DNA of 53,930 nt from Caldiserica bacterium UBA4770 (GTDB taxonomy: Bacteria; Caldisericota; Caldisericia; Caldisericales; Caldisericaceae), in assembly GCA_002403335.1 (NCBI GenBank), contig DHHO01000002.1, forward strand, positions 71,540 to 125,469, in the 5' to 3' direction. The position numbers and the translations under genes are program-made. Positions 8,171 to 15,650 of the stretch are shown here, one piece after another. Within the stretch, counting starts at the first letter, position 1; every line of letters begins with the position of its first letter. Under the pieces are notes generated by a model. That model did not search any database and was not told where the DNA came from. It saw only the letters and a list, made by a program, of their open reading frames with translations.

Positions 8171-9043
8171 TCAGTTATGTGTCTTATCAGAAGCAGCAAC
8201 CTTTTCCTTTTCGGCGACCTTTTCTTCGCTTTTAGGCTTAGCCTTTACCAGGGTCTCCTTCTTCAGGATGGCTCTTCTTAAGAGAAGTGAATCAACAAAT
8301 TGCCTTGAACTTCTTGCAACAAGAAGAGTTGAAAGAGAAAAAAGGATAGAATAGGTAATGGCAACGAAATAAAATTGCCTTCCCTCCTCAAATGATTGGA
8401 CAATCTGGAAATTGCTTGTTATGAGATTTGACAAGAGGAAATAGATAAAGGGAGCAAAGATACCTATAAAGAACCCTGATATTTCATTGAGGGAGCAGAC
8501 GGAACATAAAAGAGCAATACATGAAAGGATAAAGAAACTGTTTACAGGAATGGAGGAAAAGAATAGTCTCTGATCAAGCAGCGTGAATATGGATGAAAGT
8601 ACAATTGAAAGAAGGAATACAACAATTGGAAAAGCGACATCTCCTTGAAGCCTTACCTCCTTAATTTTTTCTCTGTATCTATCGTTGATTCTTGAAGAAA
8701 AGTACAGAAAGATTGCCTCTGTCAGTGTAAAGACAATGATTATTCCGGTAGTTAAAAGTCTTTCTACTGTGAGAAGTGAAGCAATATCCTTGTATCCAAA
8801 AACAATCTTCACTATGTTGTAGGAGAGAAGATATGTGAGAAATGATGCAATGCTTAATGTGATATTATGGGATAGCGTTACGAAAAGAGTGGTAAGAAAA
8901 ATAGAAATCAGAAAGAAAAGGATTGATGAATCATAAAGGGACATCAGTGGTATATAAAAGTTTGAATTAATTTCCTCAAGCCATCCAAATAATATACCTG
9001 TGATGATACAAAGGGAGATTATAGTGATTGCTTTCTTCTTCAT
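8171..9043 (-). CDS. Polytopic membrane protein of unknown function
   Basis: A 290-aa protein I do not recognise. It has about eight hydrophobic segments, starting at the N-terminus (ITIISLCIITGILFGWL), with a charged loop after the fourth (INDRYREKIKEVRLQGD). The cytoplasmic-looking tail of about 40 residues is very rich in Lys and Glu (KAKPKSEEKVAEKEKVAASDK). No catalytic motif is visible. Its ATG overlaps the stop of the aminopeptidase gene by 4 nt, so the two are cotranscribed and translationally coupled. No functional link between them is obvious. Confidence 0.75.
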   Translation of the reverse strand: MKKKAITIISLCIITGILFGWLEEINSNFYIPLMSLYDSSILFFLISIFLTTLFVTLSHNITLSIASFLTYLLSYNIVKIVFGYKDIASLLTVERLLTTGIIIVFTLTEAIFLYFSSRINDRYREKIKEVRLQGDVAFPIVVFLLSIVLSSIFTLLDQRLFFSSIPVNSFFILSCIALLCSVCSLNEISGFFIGIFAPFIYFLLSNLITSNFQIVQSFEEGRQFYFVAITYSILFSLSTLLVARSSRQFVDSLLLRRAILKKETLVKAKPKSEEKVAEKEKVAASDKTHN

Positions 9044-10410
9044 TTAAAATCAAAATTTTTAAGAAAAGCTTTATAGCCAAGATATGTAGAATAAAGATCT
9101 GCCTTTGATGCTAATTCTATAGGAGCATGCATTGAAAGAAGCGCAGGACCTGCATCAATTGTCTCAATTCCTCTCTTTGCCATGAACTTTGCAACAGTCC
9201 CTCCCCCACCTGCATCAACCTTTCCCAGTTCAGCCATCTGCCAGGGGACATTGTTATCATTGAGTAGCTTTCTTACTGCAAAAACAAGTTCTGCCGAAGC
9301 ATCGCTTGCCCCGCTCTTTCCTCCCAAACCTGTAAACTTTGTTACTGCAATACCTCTACCAAATACAGCATTGTTCTGTTCCTCAAATGTATCTCTGTAA
9401 ATGGGATCTATTGCTGCGTTCACATCACCTGAAATTGCTGAAGATTTGTGAAGGATGCTTCTTGCAGAAATCCTGAGCCCTTCTCGTTTTGCCAGTTCCT
9501 CAATTGCATATTCAAGAAAATCACTCTGAGCTCCAGTAATTCCCTCTGAACCAATTTCCTCTTTGTCAAAGAGGACAACGGCGGCAGCTTTATTGTTCAT
9601 TTCAGTATCAAAAAGTGCTCGAACTCCTGTATAGGCACAAATTCTGTCATCGTGTCCGTATGAGGCAATGATGCTTCGGTCAAACCCAACGTCCCTTGCG
9701 CTTCCAGCAGGAACAAGTGTTAACTCTGCTGAAAGAAAATCTTCTTCGATGATACCATACTTTTCATAAAGTATATTTAAAACATGCTTTTTGAATCTAT
9801 CTTTTTCCTTTTCTTCTCCTTCTGGTATACTTCCCACAATAGGGTCGAGTGCCTCCCCAGCAATAACCTCTTTGGCATTTGCTTCCATTTGTTTCCTCGC
9901 AAGATGCGGGAGAAGATCTGAAATGACAAAAACAGGCTCATCGGGCATTTCACCCACGCAAACCTCAAGTTTCTTACCCTCTTTAAGGATGATTACCCCA
10001 TGGAGCGCAAGGGGGATTGTTACCCACTGGTATTTTTTAATTCCTCCATAGTAGTGCGTCCTTAACATAGCTACATCGAAACCCTCGTAAAGAGGATTCT
10101 GTTTTATATCAACCCGGGGTGAATCAAGATGTGCAAATACAAAGTTAATACCATTTTCAAGGGAGGATTTCCCTTTTTTAATGAGCAGCATGCTTTTGTA
10201 TCCTTCGACTGCATAGAACATTCTATCTGATGTCCCTTGGGAGAAGATGTCAGCAAAGCCTTGTAGCTGTGCCTCTTTTCTGAAGAAATTTACAGCCTCC
10301 CTTTCGGTTTTTGCTTCTGAGATAAAGTGCTTGTAATCCTCTGCAAATGAGAAAACACTGCTTCTATCAAGAATTTCCCACGCATTTTTTGTCTTGTACT
10401 CAAGTTCCAT
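9040..10410 (-). CDS. apeA: M18 family aminopeptidase
   Basis: A 456-aa zinc aminopeptidase of family M18 (aspartyl aminopeptidase group), which removes N-terminal acidic residues from peptides in the cytoplasm. Metal and catalytic regions are visible: AHLDSPRVDIKQNPLYE near residue 95, GHDDR in the middle, FDKEEIGSEG near 278 and SMHAPIELASKAD near the C-terminus. Length is typical, and these enzymes form dodecamers. AAGGAGG precedes the ATG. It is followed by a coupled membrane protein of unknown function. Confidence 0.93.
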   Translation of the reverse strand: MELEYKTKNAWEILDRSSVFSFAEDYKHFISEAKTEREAVNFFRKEAQLQGFADIFSQGTSDRMFYAVEGYKSMLLIKKGKSSLENGINFVFAHLDSPRVDIKQNPLYEGFDVAMLRTHYYGGIKKYQWVTIPLALHGVIILKEGKKLEVCVGEMPDEPVFVISDLLPHLARKQMEANAKEVIAGEALDPIVGSIPEGEEKEKDRFKKHVLNILYEKYGIIEEDFLSAELTLVPAGSARDVGFDRSIIASYGHDDRICAYTGVRALFDTEMNNKAAAVVLFDKEEIGSEGITGAQSDFLEYAIEELAKREGLRISARSILHKSSAISGDVNAAIDPIYRDTFEEQNNAVFGRGIAVTKFTGLGGKSGASDASAELVFAVRKLLNDNNVPWQMAELGKVDAGGGGTVAKFMAKRGIETIDAGPALLSMHAPIELASKADLYSTYLGYKAFLKNFDFK

Positions 10411-10456
10411 TCATTTCCTCCTTCCTATTGAATCGTACATAAAAGTCTGCTAAACA

Positions 10457-10484
10457 ATTATAAATCATTTGGATAAAAAAACAA
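10457..10484 (-). promoter_or_regulatory. Promoter of the aminopeptidase gene
   Basis: On the minus strand, -35 TTGTTT (10479-10484), a 16-nt spacer and -10 TATAAT (10457-10462). It overlaps the oppositely directed promoter at 10469-10497, so the two may compete. Confidence 0.5.
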
Positions 10485-10497
10485 TTAATCGTAAAAT
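10469..10497 (+). promoter_or_regulatory. Promoter of the DUF4388-Roadblock-MglA-udk operon
   Basis: -35 TTGGAT (10469-10474), a 17-nt spacer and -10 TAAAAT (10492-10497). The start would fall just ahead of the AAAGGAG ribosome site of the first gene. Confidence 0.55.
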
Positions 10498-10514
10498 TTA
10501 AGAAAGGAGAAAGT

Positions 10515-11042
10515 ATGCCCCTGCAGGGAAACTTAGCTGATTTTAACCTTGAAGAAGTAATACAGACCATCACGCAAGGGAAGAAGAGCGGTAAGCTCGA
10601 AGTATTAGGAAGGATGGGAGTGTACGGAATATTCTTTGAAAACGGAAAGATCATCCATGCGTTTGGTCCATTTGCAATAGGTGAAGATGCAGCCATGGAT
10701 GTATTTCTTGAGGATGGTGGAAGTTTTGTTTTTAAGCAGAATCTCATCCTTCCTCCTCAAACTATAAAAAAGGATACAATGGATATAATGATGGAAGGAA
10801 TTGCTCTCAGGGAGAATTTTAAAGAAGTAGCGGCTAAGGTAAAGAAAGAAGGTAAAATTGCCCCTCTCGGAGTTAATTCTGGCCTCTTAGAGTTAAAAGA
10901 GAATGAGTGGAAAATAATAAAACTTGCACTCGAAGGAAAAAGTATAAGAGAAATTATGGAGATGTGTAACATATGTTTTTTTCAGTTCGTTATCTTATTA
11001 AAAAGCCTTGAAGAGAAAGGCTTTGTTAAGATTGGAGGTTAA
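10515..11042 (+). CDS. DUF4388-domain protein
   Basis: A 175-aa protein whose first about 95 residues match the DUF4388 pattern (PLQGNLADFNLEEVIQTIT...KSGKLEV, then GIFFENGKIIHA). This domain is found in regulators near MglA-type GTPases and in chemotaxis-like switches. The rest is helical and ends with a possible winged-helix-like segment (EWKIIKLALEGKSIREIMEMCN...VILLKSLEEKGFVKI). It is the first gene of an operon with a Roadblock protein, a small GTPase and uridine kinase. The next gene's ATG follows 1 nt after its stop. A role in regulating the GTPase is inferred from context. Confidence 0.75.
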   Translation: MPLQGNLADFNLEEVIQTITQGKKSGKLEVLGRMGVYGIFFENGKIIHAFGPFAIGEDAAMDVFLEDGGSFVFKQNLILPPQTIKKDTMDIMMEGIALRENFKEVAAKVKKEGKIAPLGVNSGLLELKENEWKIIKLALEGKSIREIMEMCNICFFQFVILLKSLEEKGFVKIGG

Positions 11043-11043
11043 A

Positions 11044-11538
11044 ATGCAGGAGGGAAGGCTATCAAAAACTCAGATAGTTTTTACAGAGGAGGAAGTAAGA
11101 GAAATAGAAAATTATTTCGGGGAATACCTTATAGAAGCGGAGGCAAGGGATATTATCCTGCTTAATAAGAGTGGGGAATTGCTTGCAAAAAGTGGCGATA
11201 TTACGTCGGATGTTGCTGTAACTGTTTCTGCGCTTGCTGCTGGTGTATTCTCTGCAACAAATGAACTTGCAAGAATACTCGGAGAAAGAGAGTTTACAAT
11301 TACATTCCATCAAGGAATGGAAACCAACATACATATTTCTCTCATTACTCCAAATGTGCTTATTGCCATTATATTTGATAATAGGATCCCTATTGGTGCT
11401 GTCAGGTTCTGGGCAAAACGGGTAGGAAACAGTGTAAAGGAAATTATAAGGAAGGCCGAAATAAGAACTCCGAAGGAAGAAGCAGCCACAAAAGATCTTA
11501 AAGAGGAACTGAAAAAAGGGATAGACGAGTTATTTTAA
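11044..11538 (+). CDS. Roadblock/LC7 (MglB-like) protein
   Basis: A 164-aa protein with a Roadblock/LC7 fold (ARDIILLNKSGELLAKSGDITSDVAVTVSALAAGVFSATNELARILGE...), the family that acts as GTPase-activating partner of MglA-type GTPases, plus a charged helical tail. I start it at the ATG at 11044, which has GGAGG just upstream; an in-frame TTG at 11008 is less likely. It lies between the DUF4388 gene and the MglA-type GTPase. That order is what makes the MglB-like assignment attractive. Confidence 0.85.
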   Translation: MQEGRLSKTQIVFTEEEVREIENYFGEYLIEAEARDIILLNKSGELLAKSGDITSDVAVTVSALAAGVFSATNELARILGEREFTITFHQGMETNIHISLITPNVLIAIIFDNRIPIGAVRFWAKRVGNSVKEIIRKAEIRTPKEEAATKDLKEELKKGIDELF

Positions 11539-11553
11539 TTTAAAGAAAGAAAA

Positions 11554-12132
11554 GTGAGCACAATAAATTTTGCAAGAAAAGAAATATCCTTTAAGATAGT
11601 CTATTATGGCCCTGCAATGAGTGGTAAGACAACAAATCTTCGATATATATATTCTTCTATTCCACAGAAGGTAAAAGGAGAGTTTACAAGTATTGCTACA
11701 GAAACAGAAAGAACACTCTTTTTTGATTTCCTTCCTTTAGAACTCGGGGTTATAAAAGGCTTTACTGTCAGGTTAAGTCTCTATACAGTCCCTGGCCAGA
11801 ATATCTATAAACTTACAAGAAAATCAGTACTTAGAGCATGTGATGGAATTGTATTTGTTGCAGACTCTCAACTTTCAAAGAAAGAAGAAAACATTATGAA
11901 TTTTTATGATATGGTAGAAAACCTGAATGACTTTGGGGAAAGCCTTGAGAGTATTCCACTTGTTATGCAGTATAACAAGAGAGATTTAAACCCGATCATA
12001 CCCATAAGAGAGCTTCAAGAGGCACTTAATAATGAAAACCAATTTGAGTATTATGAGGCTATTGCAATGCTTGGGTTAGGTGTAATGGAAAGTATGAAGG
12101 CTATTACAAGATTAGTTATATCGAGGATATGA
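11554..12132 (+). CDS. MglA-type small GTPase
   Basis: A 192-aa Ras-like GTPase of the MglA/bacterial gliding family, which sets cell polarity or motility direction in better-known bacteria. The P-loop GPAMSGKT is at residues 19-26. The switch II region reads YTVPGQNIYKLTRKSVLRACDGIVFVADS and the base-specificity motif is NKRD. MglA proteins use TVPGQ in place of the usual DTAGQ, and this protein does too. It starts at GTG with only a weak purine stretch upstream and overlaps the udk start by 4 nt. With the Roadblock gene it forms a GTPase/GAP pair. Confidence 0.88.
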   Translation: MSTINFARKEISFKIVYYGPAMSGKTTNLRYIYSSIPQKVKGEFTSIATETERTLFFDFLPLELGVIKGFTVRLSLYTVPGQNIYKLTRKSVLRACDGIVFVADSQLSKKEENIMNFYDMVENLNDFGESLESIPLVMQYNKRDLNPIIPIRELQEALNNENQFEYYEAIAMLGLGVMESMKAITRLVISRI

Positions 12133-12746
12133 TGAAAACAACTTTTATTGGTATTGCAGGGGGAACAGGCTCCGGTAAAACTACAGTTGCAGAAATCATC
12201 CGTGAAAATATTGGAAACGATAAGGCATTTATCATTTCAATGGATTCTTATTACAGAGACTTCCCCGAACTTTCTTTTGAGGAGAGAAGGAAATTGAACT
12301 ACGACCATCCTTCTATTTTCGATGTAGAACTTCTGGAGGCGCATCTTAGAGATCTTAAGAATGGTAAATGTGTGGAAGTACCTATTTACTCATTTGATCG
12401 CTACGAGAGAATTGGTAAGTTTGAGACTGTCTGTCCCAAGACTATTGTTATTGTTGAGGGTATACTCCTTTTTTATTATGAGCGCATAAGAAATTTTTTT
12501 GACATTAGGATATTTGTGGATACTGATGCAGATGTAAGGATTCTCAGGAGAATTGAAAGGGATGTAAAAGAAAGAGGAAGGACACTTGATTCGGTAATGG
12601 ATCAGTATCTTACTACGGTACGCCCCATGCATATTCAGTTTGTTGAACCTACAAAGCAATTTGCAGACATAATAGTTCCACGTGGTGGCAAAAATGAAAT
12701 TGCAATGGATATCATCATTGCAAAAATCAAAACTTTGCTTGAATAA
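12129..12746 (+). CDS. udk: Uridine kinase
   Basis: A 205-aa enzyme of pyrimidine salvage that phosphorylates uridine or cytidine. The P-loop GGTGSGKTT is at residues 11-19. The family segments SMDSYYRDF, LNYDHPSIFDVELL and PIYSFDRYERI are present, as are VEGILLF and IFVDTDADVRILRRIERD. Length is typical. It is translationally coupled to the GTPase by an ATGATG start overlapping the stop (ATG at 12129 or 12132). Its place in a polarity-GTPase operon is unexpected and may be only positional. Confidence 0.93.
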   Translation: MMKTTFIGIAGGTGSGKTTVAEIIRENIGNDKAFIISMDSYYRDFPELSFEERRKLNYDHPSIFDVELLEAHLRDLKNGKCVEVPIYSFDRYERIGKFETVCPKTIVIVEGILLFYYERIRNFFDIRIFVDTDADVRILRRIERDVKERGRTLDSVMDQYLTTVRPMHIQFVEPTKQFADIIVPRGGKNEIAMDIIIAKIKTLLE

Positions 12747-12972
12747 CTTTATATTTTAAGGTAGCTCTAATTGGACGCCTTCTAATATCAAATGAAGCTT
12801 TTCAGTTGAGGAAGTAAGAGACTTTCCTTGCAATGACCTTCCTTTTTGCTACTGGCAGCCCTTAGCAAAGCAGAGGCCTTTTACTTTTCCTAAAAATGTG
12901 GAAAGTTTGAAAGGGTTTTTCTACCTCTTCGATTAAAAAAGTCTCTCCCAATGGCAATGAAAAAATAATAAC

Positions 12973-13851
12973 TTAATCATATTGTACCCAACCATTTTTA
13001 AAACCCTCCTCACGGAGAATTTTAATTGCTTCCAGCATTTCTTCCCTTGATAATTTTCTTGAAATCTCAGGAAACTCCTTAGCTCTGTAGACAGGAACAT
13101 ACTGGCTCATCAAGCTTATGTAAACATCCTTTCCAAATTCCTTTGCAATGTGTCTTAAAGTGAGCCTTAAATCCTGGAGGTTGTCAGGAAAGAGAAGAAT
13201 GCGAATAATTACGCCTCTTGACATCGTTCCGTTCGGTCTAAATTTCACTTCCGGAACCTGTTTTAGCATTTCTTTTATTGCAGCAGTGGTTATGTTTACA
13301 TAGTCAGGTGCTTGGGAATATTTAATTGCTTTCTGGTCGTCTATATATCTAAAGTCGGGGAGATAGATATCTATGTAACCTTCCAAAAGATTTAAAACTT
13401 TCACGTCTTCATACCCTATCGTGTTAAGGATAATGGGTAATGTAAGGCCATTTGATTTTGCCAATCTGAGGGAAGCAACTATTGGTGGGAAGTAGTGCGT
13501 TGGAGTTACAAGGTTAATGTTTGAAGCTCCCTTCTCCTGTAAGGAGAGCATGATGCGGGTCAATTCTTTAACTGATACGAATCGGCCGTTCCCTATCTGG
13601 CTGAATTGGAAATTCTGACAGTAAACACACTTCAGGTTGCAATTACTGAAGAAAATTGTTCCTGAGCCATCCCTTCCTGAAAGAGGAGGTTCCTCTCCTT
13701 TATAAAGGGTAAATGCAGATATCTTTGTAACAATCCCTGAATTACAGATTCCGGATTCTCTTTTTAATCTTTCTACTCCGCACCTCAGGGGGCAGAGATA
13801 GCAGGGAGAAAGCATTTCATAAAGTCTTTTTATCTTTTCGATTTCATTCAT
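12973..13851 (-). CDS. PflX-like radical SAM protein
   Basis: A 292-aa radical SAM protein of the PflX group (pyruvate formate-lyase activating enzyme-like, COG1313 type). The cluster motif CNLKCVYC has its cysteines at residues 71, 75 and 78. An N-terminal cysteine set (C17, C20, C24, C36) may hold an additional cluster, as in other PflX proteins. The TPTHYFPPIV and NTIGYE segments are family-typical. The true substrate of PflX proteins is not established, and no glycyl-radical enzyme gene is nearby. Its start lies 36 bp beyond the end of the trmFO remnant at 13887-13994. Confidence 0.85.
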   Translation of the reverse strand: MNEIEKIKRLYEMLSPCYLCPLRCGVERLKRESGICNSGIVTKISAFTLYKGEEPPLSGRDGSGTIFFSNCNLKCVYCQNFQFSQIGNGRFVSVKELTRIMLSLQEKGASNINLVTPTHYFPPIVASLRLAKSNGLTLPIILNTIGYEDVKVLNLLEGYIDIYLPDFRYIDDQKAIKYSQAPDYVNITTAAIKEMLKQVPEVKFRPNGTMSRGVIIRILLFPDNLQDLRLTLRHIAKEFGKDVYISLMSQYVPVYRAKEFPEISRKLSREEMLEAIKILREEGFKNGWVQYD

Positions 13852-13886
13852 ATGTTTTCTTTGACTTTGCTCTCATTGGCTTTGGT

Positions 13887-13994
13887 TCATAGGTATTTTG
13901 GAAGGGGATAAACTTTATAAGTAAGCCAAGCATTTGCAATCCGAAGTGCGGCCTCCGCTCCGGCAAGCCCTCCACCTATGACATTAATCTTCAT
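13887..13994 (-). pseudogene. trmFO: 5' remnant of trmFO
   Basis: A 35-codon frame beginning MKINVIGGGLAGAEAALRIA, the FAD-binding N-terminus of TrmFO (folate-dependent tRNA U54 methyltransferase), which is normally about 430 aa. After about 24 residues the similarity stops and a TGA follows. The ATG overlaps the dprA stop by 11 nt, as for an intact coupled gene, and trmFO downstream of dprA/topA is a common order in Firmicutes. I read this as a deletion that left only the 5' end. In another frame the next bases encode a Lys-rich tail that could be the old C-terminus, but I cannot confirm it. Confidence 0.6.
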
Positions 13995-15009
13995 AAATCT
14001 TTGTATATCTACCTGCTACCTTTTTTACAAGGCCTTTTATCTCCATCTGTGCGAGAATGGAGATGAGTTTAAGAAAGTCTATCCCTGTCTTTTCGGCGAT
14101 TTTATCAAGAGTTTCTGTATCATTCTGAAGTACTTCAAGCACACTTTCTTCCTCCTGGGAGAGCATAGGGGAAGGCCTATCTTTCCTAAGTGTTACAAAT
14201 TGTGGAATATTTTCAAGTATATCTGAAATTTCAAGGAAAGGAATTGCTCCATCCTTTATAAGCATATTTGTACCTTTGCTAAGGGCACTTGTGATATTCC
14301 CTGGTACAGCGAATACTTCCTTTCCCTGCTCGACTGCAAAATTTGCAGTAATAAGAGACCCACTTCTTTCCTTTGCTTCAATAACGACAGTAGCAAGTGA
14401 AAAACCGCTTATGAGCCTGTTTCTAAATGGAAAATTGTAGGCATTTGGTTTAAAGTGGAGAGGAAACTCAGAAATTACAGCACCATGTTCAATAATTTTC
14501 TTATAAACAGACTCATTGGATTTTGGATAGATAACATCGATTCCTGAGCCAAAGATTGCAACAGTCCGCCCGTTTGCATCAATTGCCCCCAGGTGTGCCT
14601 CTGTATCAATTCCGTAAGCCATGCCACTTACAATTGTTATCCCAAGGCTTGCAAGTTCATAAGAAATATGTCTTGATATACTTTTTCCGTATTCTGTGCA
14701 CTTCCTGGAGCCCACGATACTTACTGCAAGTGTATCAGATTTTCTTAATTCTCCCTTTTGATATATAAGGATTGGAGGGTCTTTGATCTTTTTGAATTGC
14801 TCCGGGAAGTCATCGGAATCAAATGGTATTATTTTAACCCCGAGATTTTTAGCCTCCTCAATCTCTTTATAAGCAGTTTCATATTCCTCTGCTGTAAACT
14901 CTGGTTCAAATAAGCCATCTCTTTCAAAGGCTCTGAGCATACCTTTTACTTCTTTTGCAAGGGGAGAAAATCTTTTTATATTTAGTGCAACACTATCTTC
15001 AATTTTCAC
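13984..15009 (-). CDS. dprA: DNA processing protein DprA (Smf)
   Basis: A 341-aa DprA, which protects incoming single-stranded DNA and loads RecA during transformation. The Rossmann-like core has SIVGSRKCTEYGKSISRHISYELASLGITIVSGMAYGIDTEAHLGAI and the GSGIDVIYP, FPLHFKPNAYNFPFRNRLISG and PGNITS segments. A C-terminal winged helix follows (about 280-341). An open frame extends to 15324, but its first about 105 residues are unlike DprA and overlap a divergent gene. I place the start at the GTG at 15009, exactly 6 nt after a -10 box, implying a leaderless mRNA. The usual N-terminal SAM-like domain is short. Confidence 0.9.
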   Translation of the reverse strand: MKIEDSVALNIKRFSPLAKEVKGMLRAFERDGLFEPEFTAEEYETAYKEIEEAKNLGVKIIPFDSDDFPEQFKKIKDPPILIYQKGELRKSDTLAVSIVGSRKCTEYGKSISRHISYELASLGITIVSGMAYGIDTEAHLGAIDANGRTVAIFGSGIDVIYPKSNESVYKKIIEHGAVISEFPLHFKPNAYNFPFRNRLISGFSLATVVIEAKERSGSLITANFAVEQGKEVFAVPGNITSALSKGTNMLIKDGAIPFLEISDILENIPQFVTLRKDRPSPMLSQEEESVLEVLQNDTETLDKIAEKTGIDFLKLISILAQMEIKGLVKKVAGRYTKIYED

Positions 15010-15015
15010 AAATAA

Positions 15016-15043
15016 ATAATAATGATTTAAAAGGATTTGACAA
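15016..15043 (-). promoter_or_regulatory. Leaderless promoter of dprA
   Basis: On the minus strand, -35 TTGTCA (15038-15043), a 16-nt spacer and -10 TATTAT (15016-15021). Six nt separate the -10 from the GTG, so the transcript should start at the start codon. No ribosome site is present. Confidence 0.6.
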
Positions 15044-15065
15044 AAAGTTATTGAGTGATTAAAAT
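15037..15065 (+). promoter_or_regulatory. Promoter of the small membrane protein gene
   Basis: A consensus -35 TTGACA (15037-15042), a 17-nt spacer and -10 TAAAAT (15060-15065). The -35 shares five bases with the -35 of the dprA promoter on the other strand, so the two polymerase sites cannot both be occupied. Confidence 0.65.
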
Positions 15066-15078
15066 TTCTCGAGGGAAG

Positions 15079-15441
15079 ATGAAAGAGAATGTAAAATTTT
15101 TCTTGAAATTGTACTTTATCCGGATTCTTCCCATTTCTGCAGGGATTGTTTTGGTCACACTCCTTATTATGTACTTTACAGGGACATTTATGCTTGTTCG
15201 TTATCTTGACATTCTCTTCTACGAAGGTGCAGCATGTCTTATCATTGCAGGGATATCTGGCCTCAACTGGGTTTTGTGGGGAAGAGAGGCAGGTACGATG
15301 GCCTACAGGCCTTTCCCCCAGCAAACAGAAGTAATGCTTAAAGACAGAAGACAGAGGGTAGCAATATCAATTTATATGTCGCTTGTAGGTGGTACAATAT
15401 TTCTTATAATAATAATCATTCATATTTTATCTTCGGTATAG
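15079..15441 (+). CDS. Small membrane protein of unknown function
   Basis: A 120-aa protein with three hydrophobic segments: an N-terminal one (FIRILPISAGIVLVTLLIMYF), a central one (AACLIIAGISGLNWVLW) and a C-terminal one (ISIYMSLVGGTIFLIIIII). The loop between the last two is polar (GREAGTMAYRPFPQQTEVMLKDRRQR). I start it at the ATG at 15079, with GAGGGAAG immediately upstream; a GTG at 15055 falls ahead of the predicted transcription start. I do not recognise the family. It is transcribed divergently from dprA. Confidence 0.7.
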   Translation: MKENVKFFLKLYFIRILPISAGIVLVTLLIMYFTGTFMLVRYLDILFYEGAACLIIAGISGLNWVLWGREAGTMAYRPFPQQTEVMLKDRRQRVAISIYMSLVGGTIFLIIIIIHILSSV

Positions 15442-15501
15442 TTAGATAGATTATTTGGAAAAATCTGCGACAGAAAGGATTAGGAGGTAATTGTCCTTGC
15501 G

Positions 15502-15564
15502 GAGATTGATAAGTAGTACTATCTGACACCTTATATCTGTGGGTAGATATGAGGGAGAAATCTC
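15502..15564 (+). other. Structured intergenic element (possible three-way junction)
   Basis: GAGATT (15502-15507) pairs with AATCTC (15559-15564). These enclose a small GATA...TATC hairpin and a 10-bp hairpin with CCTTATATCT (15529-15538) pairing to AGATATGAGG (15545-15554). It could be the terminator region of the upstream gene (TTTTGTATTT follows) or a leader element of the amino acid transporter. No known riboswitch consensus is recognised. Confidence 0.35.
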
Positions 15565-15650
15565 TTTTGTATTTAACTTAAAGCAAGGTTTTTTATTTTT
15601 GTTTTTTTTGTAATAAAATAGTTTGGTTTAAAATCTATAGGGAGGTGAGT

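Noticed and set aside
15010..15324. N-terminal extension of the DprA frame
   Set aside because: About 105 extra residues unlike DprA, rich in Cys and His, overlapping a divergent gene. The promoter and GTG at 15009 fit better.
15502..15564. Purine riboswitch
   Set aside because: The three-way junction shape is similar, but the conserved junction and loop-loop nucleotides are missing.
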